Source: Dehalococcoidia bacterium (GTDB taxonomy: Bacteria; Chloroflexota; Dehalococcoidia; Lucifugimonadales; Australimonadaceae). Taken from it: a stretch of 64,000 nucleotides of DNA. The DNA is taken from the NCBI GenBank assembly GCA_022820645.1, contig JAJEFD010000013.1, positions 197,308 to 261,307 of the forward strand, read 5' to 3'. Shown here piece by piece: positions 15,185 through 26,060 of the stretch. Every line of letters starts with the position of its first letter. Positions within the stretch are counted from its first letter, which is position 1. The position numbers were made by a program, and so were the translations under genes. A model generated the notes under the pieces. It ran no database searches and was not told where the DNA came from. It worked only from the letters and a program-made list of their open reading frames with translations.

Positions 15185-18100
15185 TCACGCTCCGGTCTCC
15201 AGCACACGATAGACCGTAACCTCCTGGTTGGCAAAGAAGACCTCGAGTGACGACCCCACCATCGCGTCGAACTTCTCCAGTCCCGGCCCGGGGAAGTACA
15301 CGCGCTCCGTAGGCCCGACGTAGACGTACCCCACGCCGTACTCCGACGCGAGGTCGAGAAAGAGCCGTTCACTCTCGGTCTCGTACATCACACTGACGTC
15401 GTAGATCCGTCCGCGCACGGCGGCGGGTTCATCTCCGCCCGCGCCCCGCTGCTGTATCTGGTGCCATTGCCAGCCGACCACCACAGGCAGTCCGGTGTAT
15501 TTGGCCACACGCGGAGGCCAGCGGTACGCATGCGCGGTGACTCCCTCGAGGAACACTGGAGAGCCCTCGACGTTCGCACGGATGAAGTCGATGGCCTCGG
15601 CGTCGTAACTCAATGCGTATCTCACCTCGGGCAGCCCTTTGCTCGGCTCGGCCGGATCGCCGTAGACGGTCGTCCACTGGTATGCGCGCCCGTCCAGTGT
15701 CACACCCGCCGACGTATCGAACCTGTCCGCGAGGCGCGCCCGCGTGCCGAGCGCAGGGAAGACAGCGCTCGCCAGCACGAGGATTGCCAGCACACCCAGC
15801 CAGACCTTACCCCCCCTGCTGCGGAAGCGGACCGCCCCTGATACCCACACGTGCCACAGCCCAACGCCTCCCACGATGCCGAACATCACCCAGGCGTTCA
15901 GGTACAACTTGAACACGGTGTTCATCCGGTCTATGTCGTTCTCCACAGTCACGAAGTCCACGCCAACGCCGATGCCCAGCGCAAGGATCAGCATGCCCAG
16001 CAGGAGCAGGTGCACCGGAGCAGCGCGCTCGTTGCTCCGGAAGAGCCAACCCAAAGCGACTGCCGACGCCCACAGGATGACCAGCGACAGCAGTGCCGCC
16101 GTCAGCCACTCCCGCAACGTGTCCGACCACACGAAGGCGCCACCCGCGAGCGCCAGCAACAGCAGGCCGAGCGCCGGTACGGCCCGTCCACGCCATCCCA
16201 TACCGCCCGTGTCTTCGCTCTCCGGCCCACTCCGCTTGAACAACTGCCGGGTCTCGAACACGAGCCAGGAGAGCACGGCGAACAGCAGCAGCGCGTGAAT
16301 GGCGAGGTACTGCCAGAGCACCGTGCGCCACTCGCTCAGCTTCACGCCCGAGGCGGGGACCTCGTAGTGCTGGTGGAATGGCAGCCACGCCGCATAGAGC
16401 ACTCCCCAGAACAGTGCGGCCAGCACCAACCCTTTTGCGGCCGTCATCGGCTCCGGCGGGCCGCCGCGTACGAACAGCGCGATGGCGACCGTCGCGAGGC
16501 CCAGCAGGCCGTACGCGGGCACTTCCCACGTGTTGATCGCGGCGAACGCCCCCACGACGAACGCGAGCCCCACGAGCGCGGGCAGCAGCCTTCGCAGCGG
16601 AACCGCCTTTCGCGCTCCCAGAACGAGGTTCGCTGCCAGTCCGATGGCAAGCACCTGGAACGGGAGCGATATGAGATGTGCATGGAGGTCGCCGAAGAGG
16701 AACGTCCAGAACGGGAACTCGTTGATCGCTATCTGGTCCGGCATCAGGCGGCTGCTGCGCCAGAAGTCGAACCGCCCGAACGACTCGTCCGTGAAGCTGC
16801 GCCACGCACCCTGCAGCAGTTGCGCGGCGCCGTCCACGTTCGCCAGCACCGTGACGAGGAGTGCAGCGCCCAATCCCGCCCAGACCGGGCTGCAGCGGCG
16901 CGCCATCTGTGTGCCTCGCTGTCGCAGCGCCTCCGCCAGGTTGTATCCGACGCTGAACGCGCCCGTCAGCGTAAATGCAAACAGCATCGGCAAAGCCAGG
17001 TTGTAGGCGACCTCCGGCACGATGCCGGTCAGGCGTACCAGGGCCGCGACGGGCACGAACCCGTAGTAGTAGTAGTTGATGAAGCCTCCGGCATACCACG
17101 GGTCGTAGGGCGGGAAGGTGGACGACTTCACGACGGCGATGAGGTAAGCCATGTCCATCGGCTTCTCGCCGCCGCGCCACGCGTGCCAGAGGTCCGGGTT
17201 CGCGGCCCGCACCAGCACGAATACGAGGTAGGCCGCGATGAACAGCGCCTCCACGCTCACGATGTACTTCCAGTGGCGCTTCGCCAGCCCGATGAGCCAG
17301 CGGTTGCGGTAGAGCAGCACGCCGGAGACCGCGGCCAGCAGCAGTATCGAGAGTCCCACACTGGCGCGGGAGAACGTCCACACGCCAAGGCTCGCTCCCA
17401 TCCACACCAGCCACGACACCAGCAGCAGCGCCAGCGGTTTCGCGAGCACGACGCCTCTGTCCGGCAGCCAGCGCATCAGGCGCACGGCGAGCGGGAGTCC
17501 GGCGAGGAAGACGACTTCGATAGCGATCAGCCAGACGAGCCAGGGCGCCCAGTCGTTCAGCCCACCCTCGTCGAAGATGTCCGTCCATGTGCCGCCAGCC
17601 TGTTGCACGGCGCGGTCCTCGTCGCTCAGCAACGCTCTCTCGGGCGGCGGGTCGAGATCGCCCAGGAACATGATGGCGCTGATGTCGTGCTCACTGAGGC
17701 GCTCAACGTTCTGCCACACGAGCACGAGGGGATGGTCGTAGTTCGTGACATTCTCGTCCGCGTAGCCCAGGTCGAGCGCAAGCGCGCCGGTCTCCACGCC
17801 CGGCACACTCTCCGGGCGCTCCATGCCTGCAACCGTGAACGGGTCGTGCACGAACGACACGCCCGCGAGAGTGGGGTAGCGGGCGAAGCCATGCACGATT
17901 TCGAAGCCGAGTTCACCGGAGAAAAGGGCCCGGTAGTACGCCGCGCTGTAGGGATAGCGCTCCGGCGCCCGGGAGATGCTCCCCCAGGGCCGGTTGCTGT
18001 ACGACATGATGTAGTCGGCGTTGGCGACCTGCGCGGCAACCTCCGACGCCTTGCTGAACGTATCGCCTTCGTACATGCGCAGCTGGTCGACGTTGAACCG

Positions 18101-19612
18101 TCCGAGGTTCGGAAACCCCTCGTCCCAGTGGTTGTCGGTCACGACGTTCGCGCGCGATGGAACGTTCTCGTTCATCCAGGCGGACGCCTGTATGCCCGGG
18201 TGGTCCGTGAAGTAGATCGAGGCGAACGCGAGCGCATAGAAGACGGTCGCGGCCACGACGAACGCCATCACCGCCTGCACGGCACGCTCCCACGCGACCC
18301 CTCGCGCTCGCGCGAACCGGTACGCCTCCATGAGCCAGTGGCTTCCGAGCAGGACGAGCACGAGCAACGTGGGGGCCACGTAGCGCAGGAACTTCACCTC
18401 GAAGAGCGGCACGATGCCTGCGAGGAGGACGACGACCCACGAGATGAGGAGCCACTCACCGATGCGCGGACGCCGCAGCCCCGCGACCAGGGACGCTGCC
18501 AGGCCTCCCCACGCAACGACGCCAAGCGGCAGGCCCAGAGCCCAGACCGAGGTCTGGCGGAGTTCGTACAGGCCGTTGCGCGGTATGCCGACGTACTGGA
18601 GCGTGTACGGCACGAGCCCGGCAGTGCGAGCGACCATCCCTTCCCAGCCAAGGTCCGCCACGTACTTCCGGTAGTCGATTAGCGCGTACGGCTGCAGCAC
18701 CATGAAGGTGAGGAGGGCAGTCCCGAACGCGAGCAAGGCAGGACGCACCAGGGGTTGTACGAGCGGCCAGCCCCTTTCGCCGCTCTCCCACTGCCGCCAC
18801 AGGAGCGCAGCGTAGGTGAGGACGACGGGCGCGAGTATCGGCAGGCTGCTGCCTCTGAACGCGAAGGTCATCCCGATGACGAAGCCGAGAACGGCATGGT
18901 CGCGGAGGCGCCCGCGCTCCAGCACGTTCAGCATCCACCAGAAGGCGACCAGCGCCAGCAGCACCACGAACGACTCGGGGCGGTAGAAGTGCGTGACCTG
19001 GATGTTGAAGACCGTGAAGGCCCCGAGTGCGGCAGCGAGCAGGCCGGCGCCGTGTCCGAAGAGCCGCCGTCCCAGGAAGAACAGCAGCAGTATCGAGGCG
19101 GTATCAGCGAACGCCGCCAACGCGCGTCCCGCCGATGCCAGGTCCTCCAGCCGCACCTGGTCCATGAACGGCTCCAGGACGAAACGGATGCCCACTAGCA
19201 GGTAGATGATGATGGTGCCAAGCGGGAACCAGTGCGGGTTGAGCGGGCTCGCGTCCTTATCCAGGAACGTGCCGATGCCGGGGAAGCCGGGCCTGTCCTC
19301 CGGGAAATCGCGGTTCTGGCACGAGTCCCACCCCGTAGCCTCGGTCAGTACGCGGTACATGCAGTCCGCGCGGAGGTAGATGGAGCGCTCGTCGGGGTGG
19401 TAGAAGCTGCCGCCGTCCCAGTCGAGGCCATGCAGCCGCAGGCCGAGCGCGGCGGCGGCGATCACGAGCAGGACGAAGACCCAAGCGGGAGCAGCCCTGA
19501 GCCACCCACGCACCAGTGCGAGCTCGGCGGCCACGCTCGACGGTCGCTCCTGCGGCTCAGTCTCCGTGGCGCTGGGCGGGGAAGGCAGCGCGTCGGTTGA
19601 CATATCGCTCAC
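15185..19612 (-). CDS. GT-C glycosyltransferase fused to Chlor_Arch_YYY (DUF2298) domain
   Basis: This 1475-residue multi-pass protein seems to have two halves. The first (to about residue 660) looks like a PMT/ArnT-type GT-C transferase: after the first membrane segment comes GGSFYHPDERS, an acidic motif in the first outer loop, followed by many helices and a soluble outer domain. The second half, from about residue 680, carries the DUF2298 hallmark: FPPYDPWYAGGFINYYYYGF, further helices, and a C-terminal outer domain with AYRWPPRVAKYTGLPVVVGW. DUF2298 is known from Chloroflexi and Archaea and is thought to act on polyprenol-linked sugars. The exact donor and product are unknown. The gene stands alone in its operon, 80 bases upstream of GAPDH on the same strand. 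Confidence 0.85.
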   Translation of the reverse strand: MSDMSTDALPSPPSATETEPQERPSSVAAELALVRGWLRAAPAWVFVLLVIAAAALGLRLHGLDWDGGSFYHPDERSIYLRADCMYRVLTEATGWDSCQNRDFPEDRPGFPGIGTFLDKDASPLNPHWFPLGTIIIYLLVGIRFVLEPFMDQVRLEDLASAGRALAAFADTASILLLFFLGRRLFGHGAGLLAAALGAFTVFNIQVTHFYRPESFVVLLALVAFWWMLNVLERGRLRDHAVLGFVIGMTFAFRGSSLPILAPVVLTYAALLWRQWESGERGWPLVQPLVRPALLAFGTALLTFMVLQPYALIDYRKYVADLGWEGMVARTAGLVPYTLQYVGIPRNGLYELRQTSVWALGLPLGVVAWGGLAASLVAGLRRPRIGEWLLISWVVVLLAGIVPLFEVKFLRYVAPTLLVLVLLGSHWLMEAYRFARARGVAWERAVQAVMAFVVAATVFYALAFASIYFTDHPGIQASAWMNENVPSRANVVTDNHWDEGFPNLGRFNVDQLRMYEGDTFSKASEVAAQVANADYIMSYSNRPWGSISRAPERYPYSAAYYRALFSGELGFEIVHGFARYPTLAGVSFVHDPFTVAGMERPESVPGVETGALALDLGYADENVTNYDHPLVLVWQNVERLSEHDISAIMFLGDLDPPPERALLSDEDRAVQQAGGTWTDIFDEGGLNDWAPWLVWLIAIEVVFLAGLPLAVRLMRWLPDRGVVLAKPLALLLVSWLVWMGASLGVWTFSRASVGLSILLLAAVSGVLLYRNRWLIGLAKRHWKYIVSVEALFIAAYLVFVLVRAANPDLWHAWRGGEKPMDMAYLIAVVKSSTFPPYDPWYAGGFINYYYYGFVPVAALVRLTGIVPEVAYNLALPMLFAFTLTGAFSVGYNLAEALRQRGTQMARRCSPVWAGLGAALLVTVLANVDGAAQLLQGAWRSFTDESFGRFDFWRSSRLMPDQIAINEFPFWTFLFGDLHAHLISLPFQVLAIGLAANLVLGARKAVPLRRLLPALVGLAFVVGAFAAINTWEVPAYGLLGLATVAIALFVRGGPPEPMTAAKGLVLAALFWGVLYAAWLPFHQHYEVPASGVKLSEWRTVLWQYLAIHALLLFAVLSWLVFETRQLFKRSGPESEDTGGMGWRGRAVPALGLLLLALAGGAFVWSDTLREWLTAALLSLVILWASAVALGWLFRSNERAAPVHLLLLGMLILALGIGVGVDFVTVENDIDRMNTVFKLYLNAWVMFGIVGGVGLWHVWVSGAVRFRSRGGKVWLGVLAILVLASAVFPALGTRARLADRFDTSAGVTLDGRAYQWTTVYGDPAEPSKGLPEVRYALSYDAEAIDFIRANVEGSPVFLEGVTAHAYRWPPRVAKYTGLPVVVGWQWHQIQQRGAGGDEPAAVRGRIYDVSVMYETESERLFLDLASEYGVGYVYVGPTERVYFPGPGLEKFDAMVGSSLEVFFANQEVTVYRVLETGA

Positions 19613-19692
19613 GAACGGCAGGCCGCGAACCTACGGCGTGGGTGCGGGCCTGCACATGTACGATGCGCAGGCCCGCAGCGAAGTGCCGTGCC

Positions 19693-20706
19693 TTAGAGGC
19701 CCTTCTCCGCGATCATCGCCGTGAGGTCGGATGTGCGGCAGGAGTAACCCCATTCATTGTCGTACCAGCCGAGCACCTTCACCATGTTGCCCTCCATCAC
19801 CATGGTGGAGTCGGCGTCGAAGATGCAGCTGGCCGGGTTCATCTTGATGTCGCTGCTGACGATGGGGTCTTCGGTGTACTCGAGGATGCCGTTCAGCTCG
19901 CCCTCGGCGGCCTTGCGGAACGCCTCGTTCACCTCTTCCTTCGTCACGTCGCGCCCGACGTCGGCAACGAAGTCGGTGATGGAGCCCGTGGGCACGGGCA
20001 CGCGCAGCGCCATGCCGTGCAGCTTGCCGTTCAGCTCCGGGATCACCACGCCGACGACCTTCGCCGCGCCGGTGCTGGTGGGGATGATGTTGGACGCGGC
20101 GGCGCGGGCGCGGCGCATGTCCGAGTGCACCTGGTCGAGGATCTGCTGGTCATTCGTGTAGGCGTGGACGGTGGTCATCAACCCGTGCTGGATGCCGAAC
20201 TCGTCGTTGAGCACCTTGATGAGCTGCGCCACGCAGTTGGTCGTGCAGGACGCGTTAGAGAGGACGTGGTGCTCGTTCGGGTCGTATTCGTCAGCGTTCA
20301 CGCCGAGCACAAGCGTCTTGTCCTCGCCGGTGGCGGGCGCAGAGATGATGACCTTCTTCGCTCCTGCCTCGATGTGGCCGGCGGCTTTCTCGCGCTGCGT
20401 GAAGATGCCCGTGGACTCGATGACGATGTCCACGCCCAGGTCTCCCCACGGCAGGTCGGCGGGGTTGCGCTCCGAGAGCGACTGAATGAGGCGCCCGTCC
20501 ACCTCGATGCCGCCGTCCACGGCCTGCACCGAACCCGGGTAGCGCCCGTAGTTCGAGTCGTACTTGAAGAGGTGCGCGTTCGCCTGCGGGGCCGCGAGGT
20601 CGTTCACCGCGACCACTTCCAACTCGTCAGGGTGCCGTTCCAACGTCGCCCGGAGCACCTGCCTGCCGATGCGCCCAAAGCCGTTGATGCCAACTCTCGT
20701 GCTCAT
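19693..20706 (-). CDS. gap: Glyceraldehyde-3-phosphate dehydrogenase, type I
   Basis: This 337-residue glycolytic enzyme oxidises glyceraldehyde-3-phosphate with NAD(P) and phosphate. The Rossmann motif is [11 protein letters not shown] and the catalytic Cys154 is in SNASCTTNC. The phosphate-binding part has [11 protein letters not shown] and the C-terminus has [14 protein letters not shown] 20706 is preceded by a strong GGAGGAGA ribosome site; the frame is open further upstream, but that part is antisense. Enolase lies close by on the same strand. Confidence 0.96.
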   Translation of the reverse strand: MSTRVGINGFGRIGRQVLRATLERHPDELEVVAVNDLAAPQANAHLFKYDSNYGRYPGSVQAVDGGIEVDGRLIQSLSERNPADLPWGDLGVDIVIESTGIFTQREKAAGHIEAGAKKVIISAPATGEDKTLVLGVNADEYDPNEHHVLSNASCTTNCVAQLIKVLNDEFGIQHGLMTTVHAYTNDQQILDQVHSDMRRARAAASNIIPTSTGAAKVVGVVIPELNGKLHGMALRVPVPTGSITDFVADVGRDVTKEEVNEAFRKAAEGELNGILEYTEDPIVSSDIKMNPASCIFDADSTMVMEGNMVKVLGWYDNEWGYSCRTSDLTAMIAEKGL

Positions 20707-20789
20707 ACGCCTCTTTCTCCTCCTTGCGTAGCCTCGTTCCTGAGGCTGTTTCCATGCTATAGACCGTTGGCTTGCACAACAAGGCGCGG

Positions 20790-21251
20790 TCAGGCCGTCC
20801 GGCTGACCGCGTCGCTCGCCGGTTGCCATGATTCGTTGTGGATGCTGTCGTCGATCCACTCCCGCAGCTCGATGCCGATGCCGTTGGGGTCGAGGATCTC
20901 CGCGCGCCAGCCGTTGAACGACGAACCGGGCTTCGGCTGCTGCACGAACGTCACGCCGCGCTCCCGGAGGGCGGCGGCCGTCGATGCCATGTCCTCCACC
21001 GTAAGCGCAAATGCCTTGACGCCCATGCTCCCCACGTCCACCTCCTCGGATGCACGCTCCGCGGGCGCGGCGATGAGCTCGATCATCATCCCGCCGAGCG
21101 TGACGCACACCTGCTCGTGCACCGCGCCGTCCGGCCTGCGCGCCTCAGTCGTGCGCAGGTGCCGGAAGCCGAGCACGTCCGTGTAGAACGCAACCGACTC
21201 CTTCAGGTCCTTCGCCCAGACCTCGACGTGGTCCATGCCCGTGATACCCAT
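20790..21251 (-). CDS. VOC-family protein (glyoxalase/dioxygenase fold)
   Basis: This 153-residue protein has the VOC pattern with the likely metal ligands His ([11 protein letters not shown]), Glu (MMIELIAAP) and Glu (GIGIELREW), and the typical DVLGF helix end. Two beta-alpha-beta-beta-beta modules are visible. The closest well-known relatives are methylmalonyl-CoA epimerase and glyoxalase I, but the substrate cannot be told. A GGAGGTGA ribosome site precedes ATG 21251. It starts 4 bases after the enolase stop and is probably co-transcribed with it. Confidence 0.85.
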   Translation of the reverse strand: MGITGMDHVEVWAKDLKESVAFYTDVLGFRHLRTTEARRPDGAVHEQVCVTLGGMMIELIAAPAERASEEVDVGSMGVKAFALTVEDMASTAAALRERGVTFVQQPKPGSSFNGWRAEILDPNGIGIELREWIDDSIHNESWQPASDAVSRTA

Positions 21252-21255
21252 CTCG

Positions 21256-22554
<1,299 letters not shown>

Positions 22555-22579
22555 TCAGTGCGCTGCCGCGCACCGCTGG

Positions 22580-22599
22580 ATTCCCGCTTTCGCGGGAAT
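22580..22599. repeat. ATTCCCGC palindromic repeat
   Basis: ATTCCCGC and GCGGGAAT flank TTTC, giving a perfect eight-base-pair stem between the LOG-like gene and enolase. The same family occurs at 1891-1910 and, less perfectly, at 26033-26052. On the minus strand it lies after the LOG-like gene and just upstream of enolase. Confidence 0.75.
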
Positions 22600-22610
22600 G
22601 ACGGAAATCG

Positions 22611-23162
22611 TCAGTGCGCCGCAGCGCGTTCCCGTGCGTCGCGCTCATGCGCAGCGGCGATCGCCTTCTCAACAGCGTCCGTGGGCGAGTCCGCGCGCGT
22701 GATCTCCAGCGGGTAGCCGTCGCCGCTCGCCAGTTCCCACGTCTCGAGGCCGATGACGGGCGTGCCGTCGCCCAGGGCGTGGGCTATCTCGGAGAGCGTG
22801 CCGTACGCGCCGTCCACGGCGATAGCCGCGCGCCCCGTCTTGACCACGATGACGTTCCGCGCGTAGCCCATGCCGGTCATCACGGGGTAGTCCACCCACG
22901 GGTTCGCGGCGCGCGGGTCGTCCCCGGGCATCATTCCTATCGTGACGCCGCCTGCGGACTTGGCCCCCCTGCACGCGGCTTCCATGACCCCACCGAGCCC
23001 ACCGCACACCACGACCGCGCCTCGCTGAGCGAGTTCACGTCCCACGGCCTCGGCCAGCTCGTAGGCGCGGGCGGACGGCGCGCCGCCTCCGATGACCGAT
23101 ATCAGCAAGGGGCGTTCCGAAGCGTCTGGTGGGTGCGCGGTGTTGGTCGGCGGGTTCGTCAT
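22611..23162 (-). CDS. LOG-like nucleotide-binding protein (TIGR00725-type)
   Basis: This 183-residue protein has the LOG/'lysine decarboxylase' fold: the opening ISVIGGGAPSARAYELAE, then GGLGGVMEAACRGA, and DGAYGTLSEIAHAL in place of the GGxGTxxE motif. The family includes phosphoribohydrolases and molybdenum-cofactor carrier-like proteins. The altered DGAYGT motif fits the TIGR00725 subgroup better than true LOG enzymes. The C-terminus is Ala-rich and charged. It lies upstream of enolase on the same strand, 74 bases away. Confidence 0.8.
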   Translation of the reverse strand: MTNPPTNTAHPPDASERPLLISVIGGGAPSARAYELAEAVGRELAQRGAVVVCGGLGGVMEAACRGAKSAGGVTIGMMPGDDPRAANPWVDYPVMTGMGYARNVIVVKTGRAAIAVDGAYGTLSEIAHALGDGTPVIGLETWELASGDGYPLEITRADSPTDAVEKAIAAAHERDARERAAAH

Positions 23163-23265
23163 ATTCTGGCCCGTGCGGCACGTTCGATTCTACCAGCCGG
23201 ACGGTCGGGCCGGGGGTGATGTGAATGACGAAGGCTGCGCCCCGCGTTTGCCTTGCCCCGCTGCG

Positions 23266-23380
23266 CCTTGTCATGTTGAGCGGAGCCGCAGGCGGAGTTC
23301 GAAACATCTCTCGGGAACATGTGCCCGCAGCGTGCGAACGTCCGGTGAGAGATGCTTCGGCTGCGCTCAGCATGACAAGG
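23266..23380. repeat. Inverted pair of the TGTCATG repeat (MITE-like)
   Basis: The left arm CCTTGTCATGTTGAGCGGAG...CATCTCTCGGG (23266-23314) and the right arm GAGAGATGCTTCGGC...CTCAGCATGACAAGG (23347-23380) are inverted copies of one repeat, with a 32-base centre. Single arms of the same repeat occur at 1745, 1850, 1979 and 6959. The paired form looks like an intact small inverted-repeat element, and the single copies like remnants. Confidence 0.7.
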
Positions 23381-23453
23381 ATGCGAGGTCCCTGCCTGCA
23401 CAGGAACGACGACACCCATTCTGTGCGTCCTGTCCGTCGAATGCTGGCTATCG

Positions 23454-23725
23454 GATTCCTGACACGCGCCCCTTTCGCGGTCGCGGCAGCAGCGCGTACG
23501 CTGGTTCCCATGACTGCCTACCCCGCGCGGAGACCGCACCGCTGCCTCGCGCCGCCGCCATGCGCGGCGTCTGTGGCCGGGGCTGATTGCACACCCCCTT
23601 TTGGACCGGATCTTGAAATGAAGAACGCGGAAGCAGGCCACGGCCTTGTCGATAAAGATCCGCAAGATCCGGAAAAGCCCGCGCTCACTCGTAAGTATCG
23701 GATCAAGAACCGGATGAAGAACGCG
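23454..23725. repeat. Composite intergenic element, copy B
   Basis: It shares with copy A the start block GATTCCTGACACGCGCCCCT...TACGCTGGTTCCCATGAC and the cores GAAGCAGGCCACGGCC (23630-23645) and ACTCGTAAG (23687-23695). Its own arms differ from copy A but keep the same arrangement: CCGGATCTTG (23606-23615) is repeated inverted as CAAGATCCGG (23663-23672), and ATGAAGAACGCG occurs directly repeated at 23618-23629 and 23714-23725 on both sides of the cores. Confidence 0.6.
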
Positions 23726-23728
23726 CGG

Positions 23729-23860
23729 CTACAGGAACGGGGCGAGGACGCCGACGGCGGCGCCTGCGGCGTCCATGAGCGGGGCGGGGTAGACGCCCAC
23801 GAACACGGTGCCGCGAAGAGGAACCAGACCGACACGGAGGCCGCAATCGGCAGGCGCAGG
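23729..23860 (-). pseudogene. Duplicated 3' end of nuoN (fragment)
   Basis: About 132 bases match the last 132 bases of the intact nuoN gene (26061-26192) with only a few differences, including the final codons (APFL and a stop). One base is missing near 23811 relative to nuoN, which breaks the frame. There is no start or upstream part, so this is a dead fragment. It lies about 2.3 kb from the functional copy in the same orientation, with the hydrolase gene between them. Confidence 0.85.
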
Positions 23861-23910
23861 CTTGGCTGCTAGGGTACTATGGGAGCCGAGGAGCGGAGAG
23901 GAGGCTGAAG

Positions 23911-24033
23911 ATGGCGCATCGCCGGGGGACGCAACTGCCCTACAAGAACTCGCTCGGCAGCGCCGACTTCCTGCACTCGCTCCCGTGGATGGCCGTCGCC
24001 GTCGGGGCGAGCGACGTCGGCGCGGAGGAGTAG
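23911..24033 (+). CDS. Possible 40-residue small protein
   Basis: A short frame starts at ATG 23911 behind a GAGAGGAGG ribosome-site-like sequence and ends at TAG 24031-24033, four bases before the hydrolase ATG. The product starts MAHRRGTQLPYKNSLGSADF and ends in acidic residues. I do not recognise it. It may be a small translated leader coupled to the hydrolase gene, or chance. Confidence 0.35.
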   Translation: MAHRRGTQLPYKNSLGSADFLHSLPWMAVAVGASDVGAEE

Positions 24034-24037
24034 CCGC

Positions 24038-25981
24038 ATGGCCGTCGTCAGCGTCGAAATCACGGAACGCGCGCCCTTCGCCGACGGCGCGGAATCCGGC
24101 GAAGCCGGCCCATACGAGCGTGTCGACGGGCTGCTGACCCACGCCATCGACCCCGCGAACCCGGCGAACGCGCTCATCACCGACCTCGCACTGGCGCGGC
24201 GCGGCGCCGACGGTTTCGTGCGCTTCACGGGCGATTTCACGCTCATCGCACCGGTCGACCGGGAGCGCGGCAACGGCGAACTGCTGATCGACGTCGTGAA
24301 CCGGGGGCGGCGGCAAGTGATGCCGACCTTCAACCTGGCGCCGCCGTCGCGTGTGGGATCGTCGGAGGTCCCCCTCGGCGACGGTTTCCTCTGCCGCCGG
24401 GGTTACACGGTGTTGTCGGTCGGGTGGCAGTGGGACGTCCCGCGTAGTCCGGCGATGATGGGCCTCGATGCTCCCGCGGCCTTCGAGAACGGGAAACCTG
24501 CGACGGGGCAGGTGCTGGTGGAGATCAGGCCCGACGCGCCGCAGCGGACGCGGCTGCTGGCGAACCGCGTCCACAAGCCGTATCCAGCAGCCGACGTCGA
24601 CGAACCGCAGGCCCGGCTGCTGGTGAAGGACTGGGAGGATGGGCCATACCGGGAGATTCCGCGTTCGGCATGGCGGTTCGCCGAAGAAACGGACGCTGGC
24701 GTCTTTCCCTCCGCCTCGCACATCACCGTCGAGGCTGGGATGGAGCCCGGGAAGATCTACCACGTCGTCTACACTACCGACCACGCTCCCGTTGTGGGCG
24801 CGGGACTGCTCGCCGTGCGCGACGCCGCGGCGTGGTTGAAGAACGGCGGGAGCTCGCTCGCGCCGTCCGGCTTCGCGTATGCTCACGCCTACGGTGTGTC
24901 CCAGACCGGCCGTCTGCTCCGGCACCTGCTCTACCTCGGCCTGAACGTCGACGAGGAGGGGCGGCAGGTGTACGACGGCCTGCTCGTGCACGTCGCCGGC
25001 GCACGCCGGGGCGAATTCAACCAGCGTTTCGGCCAGCCGTCCGTACAGTCGACCCCGGGGTTCGGCCACCTCTTCCCGTTCGCGGACAACGAACTGTCCG
25101 ACCCCTTCACCGAGGAGCAAGACGGCCTGCTGCGCCGGGTGCGCGCCGCTGGTGCCGCGCCGCGCGTCGTCTATACCAACACCTCGGCGGAATACTGGCG
25201 CGGCGATGGCTCGCTCACGCACATCGACCCCACGGGGCGGCACGACCTCGACGAGGCGCCGGAGTCGCGCACGTACCTCTTCGCCAGCACGCAACACACG
25301 ATGACCGACTCGCTCCCTGCGCCGGGCGACCCCAACGTCGACGGCACGGAGCGCCGGTTCCCCGGGAACGCGCTTGACTATCGCCCGCTGCTGCGCGCCG
25401 CGCTCGCCAACCTGAGCGCGTGGGCGCGCGGCGACGCCCAGCCTCCGCCGTCCCGCCATCCCCGGCTCGACAACGGCGACGCCGTGACGCGCGCCGAGGC
25501 GCTCGCGAGCCTCCGCGCGGTGGACGACGACGCGAAGCCCGACCCGGAGCGGCTGTGGCGGCTGCGCGAGGCCAACATGGGGCCTCGCGCAAGCGAAGGC
25601 GTCGGCGCCTACCCTGTCGCCGAGGGACGCGCCTACCCCAGCTTCGTCTCCGCGCTCGACGCCGACGGCAACGAGGTGGCTGGCATCCGGCTGCCGGACA
25701 TCGAGGCGCCGGTGGGGACGCACTCCGGCTGGAACCCGCGCCACCCGGACTCAGGGTCGCCAGAGCAGATCATCCCGATGGTGGGGTTCTCCCTGTTCTT
25801 CAGTCCAGACGAAGTGCGCCGCCGCTACGCGGACAGGGCGGCGTACGAGGCGCAGGCCCGCTCGGCGGCGGAGCGGCTCGTCGCCGAGCGCTACCTACTC
25901 GCGGAGGACGTTGATGTCGTCGTCGCCGGCGCCCTCTCGCGCTACGACGACGCGCTGGCGGGGGATTCGAGGGCGGAGTAG
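24038..25981 (+). CDS. Large alpha/beta-hydrolase-domain protein (Abhydrolase_10 type)
   Basis: This 647-residue protein resembles the 'alpha/beta hydrolase domain' family of large, mostly uncharacterised hydrolases. The nucleophile elbow is probably GVSQTGR (about residues 288-294). TQHTMTD and WNPRHPDSGS later on could supply the histidine region. There is no signal peptide. A ribosome site GCGGAGGAG precedes ATG 24038. The gene lies between the nuoN 3' fragment and intact nuoN, so it may have arrived with a recombination event. Substrate is unknown. Confidence 0.75.
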   Translation: MAVVSVEITERAPFADGAESGEAGPYERVDGLLTHAIDPANPANALITDLALARRGADGFVRFTGDFTLIAPVDRERGNGELLIDVVNRGRRQVMPTFNLAPPSRVGSSEVPLGDGFLCRRGYTVLSVGWQWDVPRSPAMMGLDAPAAFENGKPATGQVLVEIRPDAPQRTRLLANRVHKPYPAADVDEPQARLLVKDWEDGPYREIPRSAWRFAEETDAGVFPSASHITVEAGMEPGKIYHVVYTTDHAPVVGAGLLAVRDAAAWLKNGGSSLAPSGFAYAHAYGVSQTGRLLRHLLYLGLNVDEEGRQVYDGLLVHVAGARRGEFNQRFGQPSVQSTPGFGHLFPFADNELSDPFTEEQDGLLRRVRAAGAAPRVVYTNTSAEYWRGDGSLTHIDPTGRHDLDEAPESRTYLFASTQHTMTDSLPAPGDPNVDGTERRFPGNALDYRPLLRAALANLSAWARGDAQPPPSRHPRLDNGDAVTRAEALASLRAVDDDAKPDPERLWRLREANMGPRASEGVGAYPVAEGRAYPSFVSALDADGNEVAGIRLPDIEAPVGTHSGWNPRHPDSGSPEQIIPMVGFSLFFSPDEVRRRYADRAAYEAQARSAAERLVAERYLLAEDVDVVVAGALSRYDDALAGDSRAE

Positions 25982-26032
25982 AGGTCCCACCGCGTGCGCT
26001 GGCTGCGCACGTGTGACCTGGCGGTCACCTGG

Positions 26033-26052
26033 ATTCTCACCGGTGCGGGAAT
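26033..26052. repeat. ATTC palindromic repeat after the hydrolase gene
   Basis: ATTCTCAC and GCGGGAAT flank CGGT with one mismatched pair. It is a slightly degraded copy of the family at 1891-1910 and 22580-22599, placed between the hydrolase gene and the nuoN stop. Confidence 0.6.
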
Positions 26053-26060
26053 GACGGGAG

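Larger units (their letters stand above)
23163..23728. other. 566-base gap with inverted repeat pair and composite element copy B
   Basis: No convincing gene is present. The gap holds an inverted pair of the TGTCATG repeat (23266-23314 and 23347-23380), a GTCCCTGC/GCACAGGAAC palindrome-family member near 23388-23407, and composite element copy B (about 23454-23725). It leads directly into the duplicated nuoN 3' fragment. Confidence 0.6.

Noticed and set aside
15851-18682. Long plus-strand frame antisense to the GT-C/DUF2298 gene
   Set aside because: High GC and codon bias create long antisense frames; the product is charged low-complexity sequence without motifs.
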